Below are positions 43,423-51,674 of a stretch of 51,724 bases of DNA, piece after piece. How positions within the stretch are numbered: the first letter of the stretch is position 1; every line of letters begins with the position of its first letter. A model generated the notes under the pieces. The model had not been told where the DNA came from. It saw only the letters and a list, made by a program, of their open reading frames with translations, and did no database searches. This stretch comes from an uncultured Sphingomonas sp. (GTDB lineage: Bacteria; Pseudomonadota; Alphaproteobacteria; Sphingomonadales; Sphingomonadaceae): assembly GCF_913062585.1 (NCBI RefSeq), contig NZ_CAJXWX010000030.1:1-51724 (forward strand). The letters run 5' to 3'. The position numbers and the translations under genes were made by a program.

Positions 43423-43616
43423 GACCCCATGCTCCACCGGCGCAAGGCGGTCGCGAAACCGGCAAGGATGATCCCGCCAGTGGCGAACATGGTACCCGCG
43501 ATCAGCCGGGCATAGCGGCCTTGCTCCGACCGGGGCGTGCGGAGTTGCAGCAACAGCGTCGCGCCGATCCCGCCCAGCACGGCGGCCACCGCATACATGA
43601 TCGTGGCCCCTGTCAT
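43419..43616 (-). CDS. Small membrane protein, two helices
   Basis: This 65-residue protein of unknown function has two hydrophobic helices (IMYAVAAVLGGIGATLLLQL and LIAGTMFATGGIILAGFATAL, read in parts) separated by a short basic loop (RTPRSEQGRYAR). The ATG at 43616 has GGA about ten bases upstream. It is coupled to the following gene by a 4-base overlap and diverges from the DUF2171 gene. Confidence 0.6.
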   Translation of the reverse strand: MTGATIMYAVAAVLGGIGATLLLQLRTPRSEQGRYARLIAGTMFATGGIILAGFATALRRWSMGS

Positions 43617-43672
43617 GCGACCAATTCCGGCTTGGCGCGTTTTGCAGCCGTCCCCCAAGCAGGAGAAGAAAA

Positions 43673-43924
43673 ATGGTCGATATCAGCCAGATCAAGGAAC
43701 ATGCCGAGGTCATCGGCGCCGATGGCGTGCATGTCGGTACCGTCGATCATGTCGATGGCGACCGTATCAAGCTGACCAAGAACGACAGCCCCCAGACGGA
43801 AGACGGGCAGGGTGCCAAGCATCATTACCTGCCGATCGGCCTGGTCGCCGAGGTCGAAGGCGACACGGTTCGCCTGTCGGCCACGGCGCAGAACGCCGTC
43901 GACGAGTTCGAAGAGGCGGAGTGA
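43673..43924 (+). CDS. DUF2171 domain protein
   Basis: This 83-residue soluble protein has the DUF2171 pattern: ISQIKEHAEVIGADGVHVGTVDHVDGDRIKL, read in parts, then HHYLPIGLVAEVEGDTVRL. The fold is related to PRC-barrel-like small beta domains; function is unknown. AGGAGA lies upstream of the ATG. It is a single gene between a divergent operon and a palindrome. Confidence 0.88.
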   Translation: MVDISQIKEHAEVIGADGVHVGTVDHVDGDRIKLTKNDSPQTEDGQGAKHHYLPIGLVAEVEGDTVRLSATAQNAVDEFEEAE

Positions 43925-43932
43925 GCCATAAT

Positions 43933-43998
43933 CTCCCTCTCCCCGTGGGAGAGGGAGGGAGCGCCCGTCAGGGCGCGGAAGGGTGAGGGTGGTACCGG
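43933..43998. repeat. Palindromes at the 3' side of the DUF559 gene
   Basis: CTCCCTCTCCC CGT GGGAGAGGGAG (43933-43957) is a perfect 11-bp hairpin, followed by GCGCCC GTCA GGGCGC (43961-43976) and AGGGTGAGGGTGG. The last is answered by CCACCCTCATCC near 44031, inside the DUF559 gene. Confidence 0.82.
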
Positions 43999-44427
43999 TC
44001 ATGCGGCACCGCCCTTTTTCGTGGACTTGCCACCCTCATCCTTCCCACGCGGCTGCGCCGCGCGGGCCCCTTCCTTCTCCCGGAGGGAGAAGGAGATTTG
44101 GTCGATCACCCCTTCGATGTTCTCCATCACATCCGCATTGCTGACGCGGATCGTCCGATAGCCTTCCCTCGCCATGAAATCTTCGCGAGACGCGTCATAC
44201 CCTTTCGCGACGGCGTGCGTATCGCCGTCGACCTCGATGACCAGCTTTTCGGAAAAGCACATCATGTCGGCGAAGAAAGGTCCCAGCGGCGTCTGGTGAC
44301 GCCATTTCAGATACGGATAGGTTTCACGCAGCGCGCAGAGCAGGCGGCGTTCCGAAGCGGAGGCTTCACGGCGGAGCTGGCGGGCACGTTGTACCGTACC
44401 GGAGCGATGGTTGTCGTAGCTACGCAC
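43999..44427 (-). CDS. DUF559 endonuclease-like protein
   Basis: The 142-residue protein is of the DUF559/Vsr-like PD-(D/E)xK group: RRLLCALRETYPYLKWRHQTPLGPFFADMMCFSEKLVIEVDGDTH shows the nuclease core (read in parts), then MAREGYRTIRVSNADVMENI. The last about 30 residues (SFSLREKEGARAAQPRGKDE onward) are encoded by palindromic repeat sequence and look added on. The GTG start is preceded by a GAGGGTG stretch that also belongs to a palindrome. Function of the family is uncertain; it is often linked to DNA exchange or repair. Confidence 0.8.
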   Translation of the reverse strand: MRSYDNHRSGTVQRARQLRREASASERRLLCALRETYPYLKWRHQTPLGPFFADMMCFSEKLVIEVDGDTHAVAKGYDASREDFMAREGYRTIRVSNADVMENIEGVIDQISFSLREKEGARAAQPRGKDEGGKSTKKGGAA

Positions 44428-44433
44428 GCAACA

Positions 44434-44531
44434 CCCTCACCCTTCCGCCGCTTCGCGGCTCCCTCCCTCTCCCGAGGGGAGAGGGATCAGGCTGCTTCAC
44501 CCCTCTCCCCTTGGGAGAGGGAGGGTGAGGG
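44434..44531. repeat. Palindrome pair at the 5' side of the DUF559 gene
   Basis: The outer pair CCCTCACCCT/AGGGTGAGGG (44434-44443 and 44522-44531) encloses two hairpins of the CCCTCTCCC/GGGAGAGGG type. The family is the one found on the other side of the DUF559 gene. It lies directly after the nrdA stop codon and may act as its transcript end. Confidence 0.85.
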
Positions 44532-44554
44532 CAGCCTGTGCTGTCAAAGCCTGC

Positions 44555-46477
44555 TCACTGACACGCTAGGCATTCGTCATAATCGGTCGTCTCGCCGATC
44601 TCGAATTTCGGCGCGCTGATCGTGTTGTCGGCCTCGACGCCGCCCGACCCTGCGAACCCGGCGCGTTGCACCGACTTCGACCGCAGATAATAGAGCGACT
44701 TGATGCCCAGCTCCCAGGCGCGGAAGTGGAGCATCAGCAGATCCCACTTCTCCACGTCCGCCGGGATGAACAGGTTCAGCGACTGCGCCTGGTCGATATA
44801 GGGCGTCCGGTCCCCGGCGAGTTCGAGCAGCCAGCGCTGGTCGATCTCGAACGAGGTCTTGAACGTGTCCTTCTCTTCCGCCGACAGGAAGTCGAGATGC
44901 TGGACCGAGCCGCCATGCTCGAGGATCGAGTTCCAGACCGCGTCCGAATTCTTCGACTTCGCTATCAGGATCTTCTCGAGATAGGGGTTCTTGACCGAGA
45001 ACGAACCCGACAGCGTCTTGTGGGTATAGATGTTCGCCGGGATCGGCTCGATACAGGCGCTGGTACCGCCGCAGATGATGCTGATCGACGCAGTCGGCGC
45101 GATCGCCATCTTGCAGCTGAAACGCTCCATCACGCCGACATCCGCCGCATCGGGGCACGGCCCGCGCTCGACGGCCAGGGTCATCGACGCCTGGTTAACC
45201 TGCGCGCTGATATGCTTGAACATGCGCAGGTTCCACGACTTGGCCATCGCGCCCTCGAAGGGGATGCCGCGCGCCTGGAGGAAGCTGTGGAAGCCCATCA
45301 CGCCCAGGCCCACCGAGCGCTCGCGACCGGCCGAATAGGCGGCACGCTCCATGCCCGGCTCGTGGCGGTCGATATAGTCCTGAAGGACGTTGTCGAGGAA
45401 GCGCATCACGTCCTCGATGAACTGCTTGTCGTCCTTCCACTCGTCCCAGGTTTCCAGGTTCAGCGACGACAGGCAGCAGACGGCGGTGCGGTCCTTGCCC
45501 TTATGATCGATGCCGGTCGGCAGGGTGATTTCCGAGCACAGGTTCGAGGTCGACACCTTCAGCCCCAGCTCGCGGTGATGCTTGGGCATGTTCTTGTTCA
45601 CATGGTCGGCGAAGACGATGTACGGCTCGCCGGTCGCCAGCCGGGTCTCGACCAGCTTCTGGAACAGCGCGCGCGCATCGACCGTGGCGCGGACCTCACC
45701 GGTCTTGGGGCTCTTCAGATGCCATTCGGCGCCGTCGCGCACCGCCTCCATGAAGGCGTCGGGGATCAGCACGCCGTGGTGCAGGTTCAGCGCCTTGCGG
45801 TTGAAGTCGCCCGAGGGTTTGCGGATTTCCAGGAACTCCTCGATCTCGGGATGCGAGATGTCGAGATAGCAGGCGGCCGAACCGCGACGCAGGCTACCCT
45901 GGCTGATCGCCAGCGTCAGCGAGTCCATCACGCGGACGAACGGGATGATGCCGCTGGTCTTACCGTTCAGGCCGACCGGCTCGCCGATGCCGCGGACCTG
46001 GCCCCAATAGGTGCCGATGCCGCCGCCGCGCGACGCCAGCCACACATTCTCGTTCCAGGTGGTGACGATGCCGTCCAGGCTGTCGGGCACCGAGTTGAGA
46101 TAGCAGCTGATCGGCAGGCCGCGACCCGTGCCGCCGTTCGACAGGACGGGCGTCGCGGGCATGAACCACAGCTTCGAGATATAGTCGTACAGCCGCTGGG
46201 CGTGCTCGGCATTGTCGGCATAGGCCGAGGCGACGCGCACGAACAGGTCCTGATAGCTTTCGCCGGGCAGGAGATAGCGGTCGTTCAGCGTTTCCTTGCC
46301 GAAATCGGTCAGCCGCGCGTCGCGGGCATGGTCGACCTCGACCGGATAGGGTTGCGGACGCACCGACTTGGTGTCCGCCGGGGTGGGGGTGGGGGCCGCG
46401 TTCTGAACCGCGTCCGCCGCCATCTTTTCGAGCATATCAGTCGTCATGTCGCTATCCCGGCTATCCCTGAAATCCAT
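44555..46477 (-). CDS. nrdA: Ribonucleotide reductase, alpha subunit
   Basis: NrdA is the catalytic subunit of class I ribonucleotide reductase. The 640-residue protein shows the finger-loop and active-site motifs PISCYLNSVPDSLDG, STSNLCSEITLP, CCLSSLNLETWDEW, and GVMGFHSFLQARGIPFEG. It ends with the redox cysteines ECLACQ. It is shorter than E. coli NrdA (761 aa) and starts directly with the barrel domain (about residue 50), so the N-terminal ATP-cone regulating overall activity appears absent. The ATG at 46477 is preceded by GGAG. A likely NrdR box pair lies upstream. Confidence 0.95.
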   Translation of the reverse strand: MDFRDSRDSDMTTDMLEKMAADAVQNAAPTPTPADTKSVRPQPYPVEVDHARDARLTDFGKETLNDRYLLPGESYQDLFVRVASAYADNAEHAQRLYDYISKLWFMPATPVLSNGGTGRGLPISCYLNSVPDSLDGIVTTWNENVWLASRGGGIGTYWGQVRGIGEPVGLNGKTSGIIPFVRVMDSLTLAISQGSLRRGSAACYLDISHPEIEEFLEIRKPSGDFNRKALNLHHGVLIPDAFMEAVRDGAEWHLKSPKTGEVRATVDARALFQKLVETRLATGEPYIVFADHVNKNMPKHHRELGLKVSTSNLCSEITLPTGIDHKGKDRTAVCCLSSLNLETWDEWKDDKQFIEDVMRFLDNVLQDYIDRHEPGMERAAYSAGRERSVGLGVMGFHSFLQARGIPFEGAMAKSWNLRMFKHISAQVNQASMTLAVERGPCPDAADVGVMERFSCKMAIAPTASISIICGGTSACIEPIPANIYTHKTLSGSFSVKNPYLEKILIAKSKNSDAVWNSILEHGGSVQHLDFLSAEEKDTFKTSFEIDQRWLLELAGDRTPYIDQAQSLNLFIPADVEKWDLLMLHFRAWELGIKSLYYLRSKSVQRAGFAGSGGVEADNTISAPKFEIGETTDYDECLACQ

Positions 46478-46612
46478 CACTGATGCCGCTCCTTCGTTCT
46501 TGTTTCGTTCGAGTCGGCATCCTGCCCCCCTAGCACCGCGCGCCACAGGTGTCGCGGACCGGACAGGGGGGAGGAGGAGGCTCCGTTCCGATGCCCTGAT
46601 CCTGTCCCTGGC

Positions 46613-46662
46613 CTACCAGTGCTTGGGGCCACCCCCGGCCTCTTCCACAATCCATAGTGGAA
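46613..46662 (-). promoter_or_regulatory. Candidate NrdR box pair upstream of nrdA
   Basis: TTCCACAATCCATAGTGGAA (46643-46662) is a near-perfect palindrome matching the form of an NrdR box (CACWATATNTWGTG type). A weaker match, CTACCAGTGCTTGGGG (46613-46628), is centred 32 bp away, the three-helical-turn spacing typical of NrdR box pairs. NrdR represses ribonucleotide reductase genes when dATP/ATP is high. Confidence 0.6.
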
Positions 46663-46806
46663 AATCCCGGGCGGCACCGCAAGGGCCTAAAGCTTGGGAA
46701 AGGGGTTGGTTGCGACGAATGACGCTTGCGTCAGGCGCTCCAAAAGCCGCGACGCATGGATGTCTGCGGGGTTCGTGAAGTGCAAGCCCCTAAAAATTTT
46801 TTTAAG

Positions 46807-46822
46807 CGGCTGCGATCAGCCG
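46807..46822 (-). terminator. Small hairpin over the stop of the DUF3429 gene
   Basis: CGGCTG CGAT CAGCCG is a perfect 6-bp stem that includes the stop codon. An AT-only stretch (46791-46804) follows on the minus strand, with TTTTT after a run of A. It is a probable but atypical terminator. The gap 46478-46815 otherwise holds the nrdA regulatory region and no gene. Confidence 0.45.
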
Positions 46823-47286
46823 AGCGACAGCGCGAACAGTGCGATCAGGCCCAGCAGCGCGACCACCATCTGGGGTGGCCGCAACCGCGCGAAATGTTGT
46901 GGCGCGCCGCCCCATCGCGCGAACCAGGGATCGGTCAGCGCGATCGAGGCATAGCCCAGGATCAGCAATCCGAAGCCGATCGTCGGTCCGGCGACCAGCG
47001 CCAGCAGGCCCAGGCTGAATCGCACGATCATCGCCAGCATCTGCGAGACATGGGTGCCGCCTGGCGTGAAAAAGCTGAGTCCCCGTGCGACGCCAGCCAG
47101 GAAGATCAGGATCGCCGCCCCCCATATCTGGCCGATCAGCAGGGCGAGCGGCGTGCCCGCCCAGGCGGCCAGTGCGGCAAGCGGCAGGACCAGGACGGGG
47201 CCATAGCCGAAGATCAGGCTGAGCGCGGGTATGCGCGGCGAAGCGCCTTCGCGCGTAGGGGCGGGCGTGGGGGCGGGCGAGGTCAT
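46816..47286 (-). CDS. DUF3429 membrane protein
   Basis: The 156-residue membrane protein has five hydrophobic helices and the DUF3429 look (LSLIFGYGPVLVLPLAALAAW, then GQIWGAAILIFLAGVARGLSF and GLLILGYASIALTDPWF, read in parts). Function is unknown. A Pro/Thr-rich N-terminus (MTSPAPTPAPTREG) precedes the first helix. It ends 338 bp from the nrdA start and is not part of that operon. Confidence 0.82.
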   Translation of the reverse strand: MTSPAPTPAPTREGASPRIPALSLIFGYGPVLVLPLAALAAWAGTPLALLIGQIWGAAILIFLAGVARGLSFFTPGGTHVSQMLAMIVRFSLGLLALVAGPTIGFGLLILGYASIALTDPWFARWGGAPQHFARLRPPQMVVALLGLIALFALSLG

Positions 47287-47346
47287 GCGGCGCGAACGTG
47301 CGGGGCCGGCTTCCTATCCATTCCGCCCCGCGCCGAAGGGGCCGGG

Positions 47347-50001
47347 TCACGCCGACCGGCGGCGCGGCTCCTGTTCCTCGTCCGTCTCCAGCCAGGGATG
47401 ATCGTCGAACAGCGGCGTGGCGAAGGCGATGCCGACCCGGCCTTCGCGCTCCCAGCGGATATAGCCGCGCAAGGGGCGGTCCGCGCCCAGGCGGATGCCG
47501 ACCGCCGCGCCGCAGACGATATAGGCCGGCGGCAGTCCCTCGACCATCACGCCGGTCGCCGACAGGTCGCGGATGCGCACGTCGACCGTCGCGCTGCCCG
47601 ACAGGATCTGGGCGGTGCGCAGGATCTTCATGCGGGGACGGCGATTCGATTTCAGGCCGACCGGCTCGGCGCGACCGTCATGCGCGCGCAGCATCCGGTG
47701 CACCTCGGCCGATTCGACGGGCTTGCCATAGACGAATCCCTGGATGTGGCTGCAGCCCAGGTCGCGGATCAGTTCGATCTCGTCCTGGATCTCGACCCCC
47801 TCGGCCGTCGTCTCCATGTCCAGCGTGTCGGCCAGCGTCACGATCGCGCGGATGATGGCGGCATTGCGGCTGCCGGTGCGGATCGCGCCGCGGACGAAGG
47901 ACTGGTCGATCTTGATCTTGTCGAACGGCGCGTGGCGCAGATAGCCGAGCGAGGAATAGCCGGTGCCGAAATCGTCCAGCGCCAGCCGCACGCCGAGCGC
48001 CTTGAGTGCGGCGAACTGCCGCTGCGATTCGTGATCGTCGCGCAGGAACACGCTTTCGGTGATTTCCAGCTCCAGCCGCGCGGGCGCCAGGCCGGCCTGC
48101 GCCAGCGCCTGGGCGACGAGCGCGGGCAGGTGCGGCTTGGCGAACTGGATCGACGAGACGTTGACGGCGACGCGCGCAGGGGTCGGCCAGCTCGCCGCCT
48201 CGATACAGGCGGTGCGCATCACCCATTCGCCGATCTGTTCGATCAGCCCGCATTCCTCGGCGACCGGCACGAACTGTGTCGGCGAGATGTCTCCCTGGGT
48301 CGGATGCCGCCAGCGCAGCAGCGCCTCATAGCCGACGATCGTCGCATCGCTGGTCGACACGACGGGCTGATAGGCGAGCTGTAACTGCCCCTGCGCGACG
48401 GCGACCCGCAGGTCCTCCTCCATGCGCTTGCGGCTGCGCGCGCCTTCCAGCATCGCCTCGGCATAGAAACGCGCGACGCCGCGTCCGTCGCCCTTGGCGG
48501 CATAGAGACCCAGATCGGCATTGCGGATCAGCGTCTGCGAATCCTCGCCGTCATGGGGCGCGATGGCGATGCCGATGGAGCAGCCGATCGTCACCTCGTT
48601 GCCGTGAATGTCATAGGGGCGCGAGAGCGTCTTGATGATTTCGCTCGCCAGCCCGGCCAGCCGGTCGCGCGCGTCGATGCCGGGCAGCAGGATCTGGAAC
48701 TCGTCGCCCCCCAGTCGCCCGACCAGCCCGACATCGCCCACCACCTGCTCCAGCCGCCGCGCGACCAGTTGCAGCAACAGGTCGCCCGCCGGATGGCCCA
48801 GCGTGTCGTTGACCGCCTTGAACCGGTCCAGGTCCATGAGGAACAGCGCGGTGGGGCGATAGGGGCTGACCGACTGCTTCAGCGTCTTGTCGAGCGACAG
48901 CTTCATCCGCTGGCGATTGGCCAGACCGGTCAGGCTGTCGAACAGCGCGAGGCGGGTGATCTCGGCCTCCGAGCGGCGCTTCTCGGTCAGGTCGGATCCC
49001 GATCCGATAAAGCCCCGGAACCGGCCGATACTGTCGATGATCGGGCGGCCCGAAATCGACCACCAGCGATCCGCGACGGCCGGACCGCCGCCGATGGCGC
49101 ACACGGTATAGTCGGAAAAGCTGGTGCGCGACGCCATGTGGAAGGACAGGGTCCGCTCGCTGCCCGGTTCGGCCGAGTCCATCCGGAACAGCTCGGTCAG
49201 CATCCGGCCCTGGCTGGCGATGCCCAGGGTGGCCAGATCGTCGGCGACCTTGCGCGACAGATAGGTCAACCGCCCCTGGCGGTCGGTTTCCCAGAACCAG
49301 CCGGTGCCATGTTCCTCGAACTCGGCGATCATCTTGACCGCCTGTTGTCCCTGGCCGAACTCGCGGGCGCGGGCGCGCGCCGCATCATGGTCCAGCCAGT
49401 CCATGCGCCGGGCATTGAGCAGCAGGGATGCCAGGCAGGGGACGACCGCCGCCAGTACCGGCAGGACCGCCACGTCGCTCGCCAGCGCGGCGATCGGGGC
49501 CATGAACGCAAATCCGAAGGAATAGCCGAACAGCGCGCCGCGTACCGGGTTCAGGATCGCCGCTGTCGTCCACATCAGGCAGAGCAGGATCAGGATCGAA
49601 CCCCATCCGTCGCCACTATGATGGAACGGCGCCAGGACCATGATCAGCGGGCCGGTGGCCAGCGCCAGCAGCATACCCGTCGCGACCAGCCATTGCTTGA
49701 ATCGGTAGAAGGGCCATTGCTGCCTGTGGCCGTGCCACAGCACCAGGCCGAACGCCATGGTTCCACCCAGCATGATCGCCGCCGCCACGCCCTTCCGGGC
49801 CAGCAGGGGATGGGGATCGCCCAGCGCGGCAACGCCCAATATGATGCCGATCGCCACCAGATTCTGCAGGATCGCCAGCGGCCAGGTGCGGATCAGCGTC
49901 TGCAATCGGCTATGGTACAACGACGCGAGCACCTCGTCATTGTCCTCGACAAGGCCGAGCAGGGCCAGGAACGATGTTCGCGCGGGGACGGCGGACGGCA
50001 T
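47347..50001 (-). CDS. GGDEF-EAL-PilZ c-di-GMP protein with PAS-like sensor
   Basis: This 884-residue multidomain protein has about five membrane helices (residues 35-195), a PAS-like segment (about 215-345: HGTGWFWETDRQGRLTYLS, GFIGSGSDLTEK), GGDEF (about 350-510: DSLTGLANRQRM and intact GRLGGDEFQILLPG), EAL (about 520-765: EALLRWRHP, NVSSIQFAKPHL, ELEITESVF, ALDDFGTGYSSLGYL, IKIDQSFVRG) and a C-terminal PilZ-like domain (NRRPRMKI, RDLSATGVMVEG, GYIRWEREGRVGIAF). All catalytic motifs of both enzyme domains are present, so it may make or degrade c-di-GMP while its PilZ part binds it. No partner gene is adjacent. Confidence 0.92.
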   Translation of the reverse strand: MPSAVPARTSFLALLGLVEDNDEVLASLYHSRLQTLIRTWPLAILQNLVAIGIILGVAALGDPHPLLARKGVAAAIMLGGTMAFGLVLWHGHRQQWPFYRFKQWLVATGMLLALATGPLIMVLAPFHHSGDGWGSILILLCLMWTTAAILNPVRGALFGYSFGFAFMAPIAALASDVAVLPVLAAVVPCLASLLLNARRMDWLDHDAARARAREFGQGQQAVKMIAEFEEHGTGWFWETDRQGRLTYLSRKVADDLATLGIASQGRMLTELFRMDSAEPGSERTLSFHMASRTSFSDYTVCAIGGGPAVADRWWSISGRPIIDSIGRFRGFIGSGSDLTEKRRSEAEITRLALFDSLTGLANRQRMKLSLDKTLKQSVSPYRPTALFLMDLDRFKAVNDTLGHPAGDLLLQLVARRLEQVVGDVGLVGRLGGDEFQILLPGIDARDRLAGLASEIIKTLSRPYDIHGNEVTIGCSIGIAIAPHDGEDSQTLIRNADLGLYAAKGDGRGVARFYAEAMLEGARSRKRMEEDLRVAVAQGQLQLAYQPVVSTSDATIVGYEALLRWRHPTQGDISPTQFVPVAEECGLIEQIGEWVMRTACIEAASWPTPARVAVNVSSIQFAKPHLPALVAQALAQAGLAPARLELEITESVFLRDDHESQRQFAALKALGVRLALDDFGTGYSSLGYLRHAPFDKIKIDQSFVRGAIRTGSRNAAIIRAIVTLADTLDMETTAEGVEIQDEIELIRDLGCSHIQGFVYGKPVESAEVHRMLRAHDGRAEPVGLKSNRRPRMKILRTAQILSGSATVDVRIRDLSATGVMVEGLPPAYIVCGAAVGIRLGADRPLRGYIRWEREGRVGIAFATPLFDDHPWLETDEEQEPRRRSA

Positions 50002-50150
50002 GCGGGGTTTCGCTATTCCACTAGGGGTTTGGCCGACCTTGGCCCGATCAAGGTTAAGATTGGTTGAAACCGCCCCGGTCGCCGGAATCCACCGCCATTC
50101 GGCACACGCGGGCGTTGCGCGACCGCCCTTGCTGGCGCAAAAGGCGGGCC

Positions 50151-51674
50151 ATGACGACCCTGATCCGCGACACCGACCTGATCGAGAGCGTGGCCGACGC
50201 GCTCCAGTTCATCAGCTATTACCACCCGATGGATTACATCCGTGCCCTGGGTAAGGCCTATGAGGCCGAGAAGAGCCCGGCGGCCAAGGATGCCATCGCG
50301 CAGATCCTGACCAACAGCCGGATGTGCGCGGAGGGGCATCGCCCGATCTGCCAGGACACCGGCATCGTCACGGTCTTCGTCAAATGGGGCCAGGATTGCC
50401 GCCTGTCGGGCGACCGTTCGCTCCAGGAGGTTGTCGATGAGGGCGTGCGCCGCGCCTATCTCCACCCCGAAAACAAGCTGCGGGCCTCGATCCTCGCCGA
50501 CCCCGCCTTCACCCGCCGCAATACCAAGGACAACACGCCCAGCGTCCTCCATGTCGAGATGGTGCCGGGCAATAAGGTCTCCGTCGACGTCGCGGCCAAG
50601 GGCGGCGGGTCGGAGAACAAGTCCAAGTTCAAGATGATGAACCCGTCCGATTCGATCGTCGACTGGGTGCTGGAAATGGTGCCGCAAATGGGTGCCGGCT
50701 GGTGCCCGCCGGGGATGCTCGGCATCGGCATCGGTGGCACGGCGGAAAAGGCCGTGCTGCTCGCCAAGGAATCGCTGATGGGCGCGATCGACATGGGGCA
50801 GCTAAAGGAACGTGGCCCCCGCAACGATGTCGAGGCGCTGCGCATCGAGCTGTTCGACAAGGTCAATGCGCTGGGCATCGGCGCGCAGGGGCTGGGCGGC
50901 CTGTCCACCATCCTCGACGTCAAGATCCTCGACTGGCCGACCCATGCGGCGTCCAAGCCGGTGGCGATGATCCCGAACTGTGCCGCGACCCGCCACGCGC
51001 ATTTCACGCTGGACGGCTCCGGCCCGGTCTATCTCGAAGCGCCCAAGCTGGAGGAATGGCCCAAGGTCGACTGGAAACCCGACCTCCAGGCGGCCAAGCG
51101 CGTCGACCTGAACACGCTGACGCCGGAAGAGGTGAAGAGCTGGAAGCATGGCGACCGGCTGCTGCTGAACGGCAAGATGCTCACGGGGCGCGACGCCGCG
51201 CACAAGCGGATCAAGGACATGCTCGACCGTGGCGAGGAGCTGCCTGTCGAGTTCCGGGGCCGCGTGATCTATTATGTCGGCCCGGTCGATCCGGTCGGCG
51301 AGGAAGTGGTCGGCCCGGCGGGCCCGACGACCGCGACCCGCATGGACAAGTTCACCCGCATGATGCTCGACCAGGGCCTGCTGGCGATGGTCGGCAAGGC
51401 CGAGCGTGGCCCGGCGGCGACCGACGCGATCCGCGAATATCAGTCGGCCTATCTGATGGCGGTCGGTGGTGCGGCCTACCTTGTCGCGCGCGCGATCAAG
51501 GGATCGAAGGTCGTCGGCTTCGAGGATCTGGGCATGGAGGCGATCTACGAGTTCGACGTGGAGAATTTCCCCGTCACCGTCGCGGTCGATTCCGAAGGCC
51601 AGAACGTCCACACCCTGGCCCCGCTGGTGTGGCGCGACAAGATCGCCAAGGAAGGCCTGCTGACCCCCGCTTGA
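50151..51674 (+). CDS. Class I fumarate hydratase
   Basis: This 507-residue iron-sulfur fumarase interconverts fumarate and malate in the TCA cycle. It matches the two-part class I enzyme: ICQDTGIVTVFVKWG (cluster Cys in the N-terminal domain), GGGSENKSKFKMMNP, GWCPPGMLGIGIGGTAEKA (second Cys), NCAATRHAHFTLDGSGP (third Cys), and a C-terminal domain with GRVIYYVGPVDP and GPTTATRMD. The ATG at 50151 has AAGGCGGG six bases upstream; the longer frame from 50064 lacks support. It is probably monocistronic here, with its end close to the contig edge. Confidence 0.95.
   Translation: MTTLIRDTDLIESVADALQFISYYHPMDYIRALGKAYEAEKSPAAKDAIAQILTNSRMCAEGHRPICQDTGIVTVFVKWGQDCRLSGDRSLQEVVDEGVRRAYLHPENKLRASILADPAFTRRNTKDNTPSVLHVEMVPGNKVSVDVAAKGGGSENKSKFKMMNPSDSIVDWVLEMVPQMGAGWCPPGMLGIGIGGTAEKAVLLAKESLMGAIDMGQLKERGPRNDVEALRIELFDKVNALGIGAQGLGGLSTILDVKILDWPTHAASKPVAMIPNCAATRHAHFTLDGSGPVYLEAPKLEEWPKVDWKPDLQAAKRVDLNTLTPEEVKSWKHGDRLLLNGKMLTGRDAAHKRIKDMLDRGEELPVEFRGRVIYYVGPVDPVGEEVVGPAGPTTATRMDKFTRMMLDQGLLAMVGKAERGPAATDAIREYQSAYLMAVGGAAYLVARAIKGSKVVGFEDLGMEAIYEFDVENFPVTVAVDSEGQNVHTLAPLVWRDKIAKEGLLTPA

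Noticed and set aside
44666..46483. Plus-strand frame of 605 codons opposite nrdA
   Set aside because: It is antisense to nrdA, which carries all expected motifs, and no independent coding signal is seen.
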